In this document: positions 6,527 through 8,790 of the stretch, one piece after another
How positions within the stretch are numbered: position 1 is the stretch's first letter
Layout of the letters: each line of letters starts with the position of its first letter
Origin: SZUA-254 sp031379665
Lineage (GTDB): Bacteria; Bacteroidota; Ignavibacteria; UBA10030; SZUA-254
NCBI GenBank assembly: GCA_031379665.1
Contig: JANNFI010000117.1
Location: 1-8,790, forward strand
Length of the DNA: 8,790 bases
Reading direction: 5' to 3'
The notes under the pieces: generated by a model
What the model saw: the letters and a program-made list of their open reading frames with translations, nothing else
The model's database searches: none
What the model was told of the DNA's origin: nothing
Made by a program: the position numbers and the translations under genes

Positions 6527-7234
6527 ATGAAGCGGTCGTTCGATCCGTCCCGCCCGGAAATGGTAGACCTCCCCGACGCGGACCCCACTCTACTGCGGGA
6601 AGAAATGCACAACCTGCGGAAGATCAACAGGAGGTTCGGCGGGATCTCCCCGGTGCGGCGGGAAATCGCAGCGCTCGCGTCGGGAGTCGATCCGAGCCGT
6701 CCGGTCACAATCCTGGACCTCGCCACCGGGTCCGCGGACATCCCAGTCGCGCTGATTGAGTATTTCAGATCGACCGGCAGGCCGGTGACCATCACCGCGG
6801 TGGACAGGAACGAGGTGGCCCTCGAGGAGGCGTCCCGGCACGCCGCCGGTTCACCCGGGATCACGTTCGTTCGGGGGAACATCCTCGAGCTCGGGTATCC
6901 CGACGGCGCGTTCGACATTGTACTCTGTTCACTCGCGCTCCACCATTTCGGGAACGCCGACGCGGTCACGATCATCAGGGAGATGAAGCGGCTCGCCCGC
7001 GCGGGGTTCGTCCTTGCCGACCTTCGCCGAAGCTACGCGGCGCTCTGCGGCGCCTGGCTCTACACCCGCCTCACCACGAGAAACATCATGACCCTCACCG
7101 ACGCGATCGCTTCGGTCAGGGCCGCGTTCACTGAAGCTGAACTCCGGGATTTACTCTTGCGGGCGGGGGTGGGGGATGCTGCGATCCGGCGGGCGCCGGG
7201 TTTCAGGCTGGTGGCGACACACAGGAAAATCTGA
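6527..7234 (+). CDS. Class I SAM-dependent methyltransferase partnered with the type III PKS
   Basis: This 235-residue protein has a Rossmann-type SAM-binding core. Motif I is ILDLATGSADIP (62-73), an acidic residue follows the second strand (AVDRN, D93), and a motif IV-like segment ends in the LALHHF (136-141) typical of UbiE-like and small-molecule methyltransferases. The N-terminal PEMVDLPDAD (10-19) and NLRKINRRFGG (29-39) resemble methyltransferases that accompany bacterial type III PKS genes, as far as I recall. It probably O- or C-methylates the polyketide made by the preceding enzyme. The ATG at 6527 has only a weak GGA before it; the Met at residue 12 (6560) is a less likely start because it would cut the N-terminal block. 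Confidence 0.88.
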   Translation: MKRSFDPSRPEMVDLPDADPTLLREEMHNLRKINRRFGGISPVRREIAALASGVDPSRPVTILDLATGSADIPVALIEYFRSTGRPVTITAVDRNEVALEEASRHAAGSPGITFVRGNILELGYPDGAFDIVLCSLALHHFGNADAVTIIREMKRLARAGFVLADLRRSYAALCGAWLYTRLTTRNIMTLTDAIASVRAAFTEAELRDLLLRAGVGDAAIRRAPGFRLVATHRKI

Positions 7235-7235
7235 A

Positions 7236-7262
7236 GCGCGCTCGCCCGGGGGCGTCGCGCGC
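7236..7262. terminator. GC-rich hairpin between convergent genes
   Basis: GCGCGC (7236-7241) can pair with GCGCGC (7257-7262), and inside it CGCC (7243-7246) with GGCG (7251-7254). This gives a strong stem in the 39-bp gap between the methyltransferase stop and the converging metallophosphatase stop. No T tract follows on either strand, so it is not a classical intrinsic terminator. It may pause or end transcription from both sides. Confidence 0.3.
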
Positions 7263-7273
7263 CGGGGCCTGAA

Positions 7274-8575
7274 TCACTTCGCCTTCGGCGCGATCCACTC
7301 CTCGAAGAGCACCACAGGGTCACTCTCCGCGTCTTCTATCCCGATGACTTTCAGCATCGTCCCTCCGTCATCGAAAATATCCAGCGTCATATATCCCGCC
7401 ATCTCCGACGCGAACCTGGTGTTCGGGCCTTCCGAGATCGCGGTCGCGTGGTCCAGGATGCCGTTGCCGCTGACGAGGTACCAGAGGTCGTCGTTCGGCT
7501 GGATCACCTGCAGGTCGTGTTCGTGGCCCGAGGCGAAAAACACCGGTCCGCGGCCGCGGGAGGTCGCGATGTTCACGACCCGGCTGATCGTCCGGGAGTA
7601 CAGCTCATACTCGTCGCTGGTGATGTCCTGTTCCGAATAGCCGCTCGCCCTCGCCACCGGGTACGCCGACCCGACCACCGGCAGGGGGAGCCAGAGCCAC
7701 GGAACAACGTGCGTCAGCGGAAATATATGGTCGGTCACGGGGAAATACCCGCCGTGGGGTCCGTGAGTCTCGAGGGGATGGTGGGCGAGCACGATCGAGA
7801 CCTTCCCGTCATACTCCGAGAGGAGGATATGGAGGGAGTCGGCGATGGCCGAGCGCATCGCGGAGTCCGGCGCGACCCCGGGGTAGGACGGCTTGTCGAA
7901 TTGGTGCAGCCACCACTGAGAGTCGAAGGCGATGACCTGGAGAATGTCGTTCCGCATTACCAGCACGGGACCGGGTTGAGCGCTGTCGGGGATGAGCCGG
8001 ATTCGGGAACCCGTAGCGGTGCGGATGTAGTCAGATTGGCGAATGAGGCTCGACCGGCTGTCTTCACCCATCCCGTCCCAGTCGTGGTTGCCGGGGATGA
8101 AGAACCCCGTCATCGCGGTGTCCGCTGCAAACACCTTCAACTGTGAATCGAGGACTCCTTCCGCCCGGATTCGGTCCGGATCACCGGCGGGAGGCATACC
8201 GTCGCCATAGATATTGTCGCCAAGATAGATCGTCAGTTCCGGCGTGTCGATCCGCTTCGCCGCGCGTGCGATCGCCGCGATCGGCGCGTCGTTCGAGGGC
8301 CCGGCGTAACCGGCGTCGCCTATCAGTGAAATGTGGAGGATTGGTTTCGCGGTGGGCTTCGGCGAGACGACCGCGGGTTGGTTCGACTGGCCCGACGTCT
8401 GGCCGAGGGAGTGTGCCGTGCATCCCCACGCGAGAAGCATTGCGATGAGCAGGGTTCCTGGGTGAGGGATTCGTGGGATCAAGTCCGTATGACGTCCGAT
8501 GATTCTACTGCTGTGGTCACCGGGTGGAATATAGGGATTGTCGGGGGGAGAGGCAACGTTCGCTTTGTGGCGCAT
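7274..8575 (-). CDS. Exported metallophosphatase with purple-acid-phosphatase-like metal motifs
   Basis: The product has 433 residues. All five metal-binding blocks of the calcineurin/purple acid phosphatase fold are visible: GDAG (86-89), GDNIY (119-123), GNHD (162-165), VLAHH (262-266) and GHEH (350-353). Tyr123 sits where purple acid phosphatases place the iron-binding tyrosine. It probably hydrolyses phosphate esters outside the cytoplasm; the substrate is unknown. ATG at 8575 has a good ribosome-binding site (GAGAGG, 7 nt spacing). This gives an unusually long 40-residue polar stretch before the hydrophobic segment (41-50), which ends in LAWGC, a poor lipobox. A TTG at 8482 would give a conventional signal peptide. 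I recall this phosphatase type being fused to kinase-like/barrel proteins like the one at 1658-4372, so it may act with that protein. Confidence 0.9.
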   Translation of the reverse strand: MRHKANVASPPDNPYIPPGDHSSRIIGRHTDLIPRIPHPGTLLIAMLLAWGCTAHSLGQTSGQSNQPAVVSPKPTAKPILHISLIGDAGYAGPSNDAPIAAIARAAKRIDTPELTIYLGDNIYGDGMPPAGDPDRIRAEGVLDSQLKVFAADTAMTGFFIPGNHDWDGMGEDSRSSLIRQSDYIRTATGSRIRLIPDSAQPGPVLVMRNDILQVIAFDSQWWLHQFDKPSYPGVAPDSAMRSAIADSLHILLSEYDGKVSIVLAHHPLETHGPHGGYFPVTDHIFPLTHVVPWLWLPLPVVGSAYPVARASGYSEQDITSDEYELYSRTISRVVNIATSRGRGPVFFASGHEHDLQVIQPNDDLWYLVSGNGILDHATAISEGPNTRFASEMAGYMTLDIFDDGGTMLKVIGIEDAESDPVVLFEEWIAPKAK

Positions 8576-8675
8576 AGTCTAACCTCTCACTGTTGATCGG
8601 GTGCCGCTTTCGTGAATAAAAATCAGTCGGGATAAATAGGGATTCGTCGCAAATGGAATAATGTTGTGTTTAGGA

Positions 8676-8706
8676 TTGAATCTGATGGGGTTATCGGGTA
8701 TATTTC
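8676..8706 (+). promoter_or_regulatory. Candidate Bacteroidota-type promoter near the right edge
   Basis: TTG (8676-8678) is followed after 20 nt by TATATTTC (8699-8706), one base off the TAnnTTTG consensus. It points right, out of the window. If used, transcription would begin near 8712. That conflicts with the ATG at 8685 and would favour the TTG at 8712 or the GTG at 8727 as the start of the right-edge gene. Confidence 0.3.
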
Positions 8707-8790
8707 GTGCATTGCCCCCGGGGGAGGTGCATAGCCAGGATAACCATAACGAGCGTTTGATCCCGATACGTGACTATGCACTCCCTGACC
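8685..8790 (+). CDS. Start of an unrecognised gene, truncated by the window edge
   Basis: The frame is open from the ATG at 8685 to the window end, giving 35 codons. The ATG is preceded by AGGA (8672-8675) at 9 nt spacing. The translation ends in LIPIRDYALPD, which reads like a genuine folded-protein N-terminus. It faintly recalls the I-x-DYAL opening of glycoside hydrolase family 15 proteins, but it is too short to assign. Alternative in-frame starts are TTG at 8712 and GTG at 8727. It is divergent from the metallophosphatase gene, with a 109-bp AT-richer gap that would hold both promoters. Confidence 0.45.
   Translation, partial: MGLSGIFRALPPGEVHSQDNHNERLIPIRDYALPD
8722..8785 (+). other. 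Imperfect inverted repeat over the start of the right-edge gene
   Basis: GGGAGGTGCATAG (8722-8734) pairs with CTATGCACTCCC (8774-8785) as a 12-bp stem with one bulged G and a 39-nt loop. It adjoins the palindrome CCCCCGGGGG (8715-8724). As RNA it could sequester the GTG at 8727. As DNA it could be a binding site. It may also be chance within coding sequence. Confidence 0.3.

Noticed and set aside
5386..6975. Long antisense frames opposite the PKS and methyltransferase genes
   Set aside because: The + strand frames have complete catalytic motifs. The antisense products are compositionally biased and match nothing recognisable.
1..8790. CRISPR array, transposon, tRNA or phage signatures
   Set aside because: No spaced direct repeats, terminal inverted repeats with a transposase, cloverleaf-like sequence or phage proteins were seen. 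The only tandem array is the short 9-bp repeat near the left edge.

Overview
This is an 8.8 kb, GC-rich stretch of a Gram-negative chromosome. It holds six complete protein-coding genes and probably the start of a seventh. Three features suggest the FCB (Bacteroidota/Chlorobi/Ignavibacteria) group: an Omp85-type outer-membrane barrel, several exported proteins, and promoter-like sequences resembling the Bacteroidota -33/-7 type (TTG, about 20 nt, TAnnTTTG). This placement is an inference of moderate confidence. No rRNA, tRNA, CRISPR array, transposase or phage gene was seen.

Left part (1-1596, + strand). A rho-independent terminator of an off-window gene is followed by an 18-C homopolymer and five perfect copies of a 9-bp tandem repeat. 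Next come a SixA-type histidine phosphatase and, 16 bp later, an exported PAP2-superfamily phosphatase. The PAP2 protein lacks two of the residues usual in its active site.

Middle part (1658-5259, - strand). Two translationally coupled genes overlap by GTGA. The first encodes an exported SdiA-regulated (YjiK-like) beta-propeller. The second encodes a 904-residue protein whose N-terminal half carries kinase-like motifs (GDWDRH and PRDRDQAF) and whose C-terminal half is an Omp85/D15-type barrel.

Right part (5341-8575). Divergent from the propeller gene is a two-gene + strand operon: a type III polyketide synthase with an intact Cys-His-Asn triad, and a SAM methyltransferase. Convergent to it is an exported metallophosphatase with purple-acid-phosphatase-like metal motifs. 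As I recall, this phosphatase family is found fused to the kinase-like/barrel protein in many Bacteroidota, so the separated neighbours here may be partners. A divergent open frame runs off the right edge.

The most interesting feature is the set of phosphoryl-transfer proteins around a predicted cell-surface kinase-like barrel protein: a kinase-like domain, a PAP-like metallophosphatase, a propeller, a PAP2 phosphatase and SixA. A probable phenolic-lipid or polyketide operon sits inside this set.
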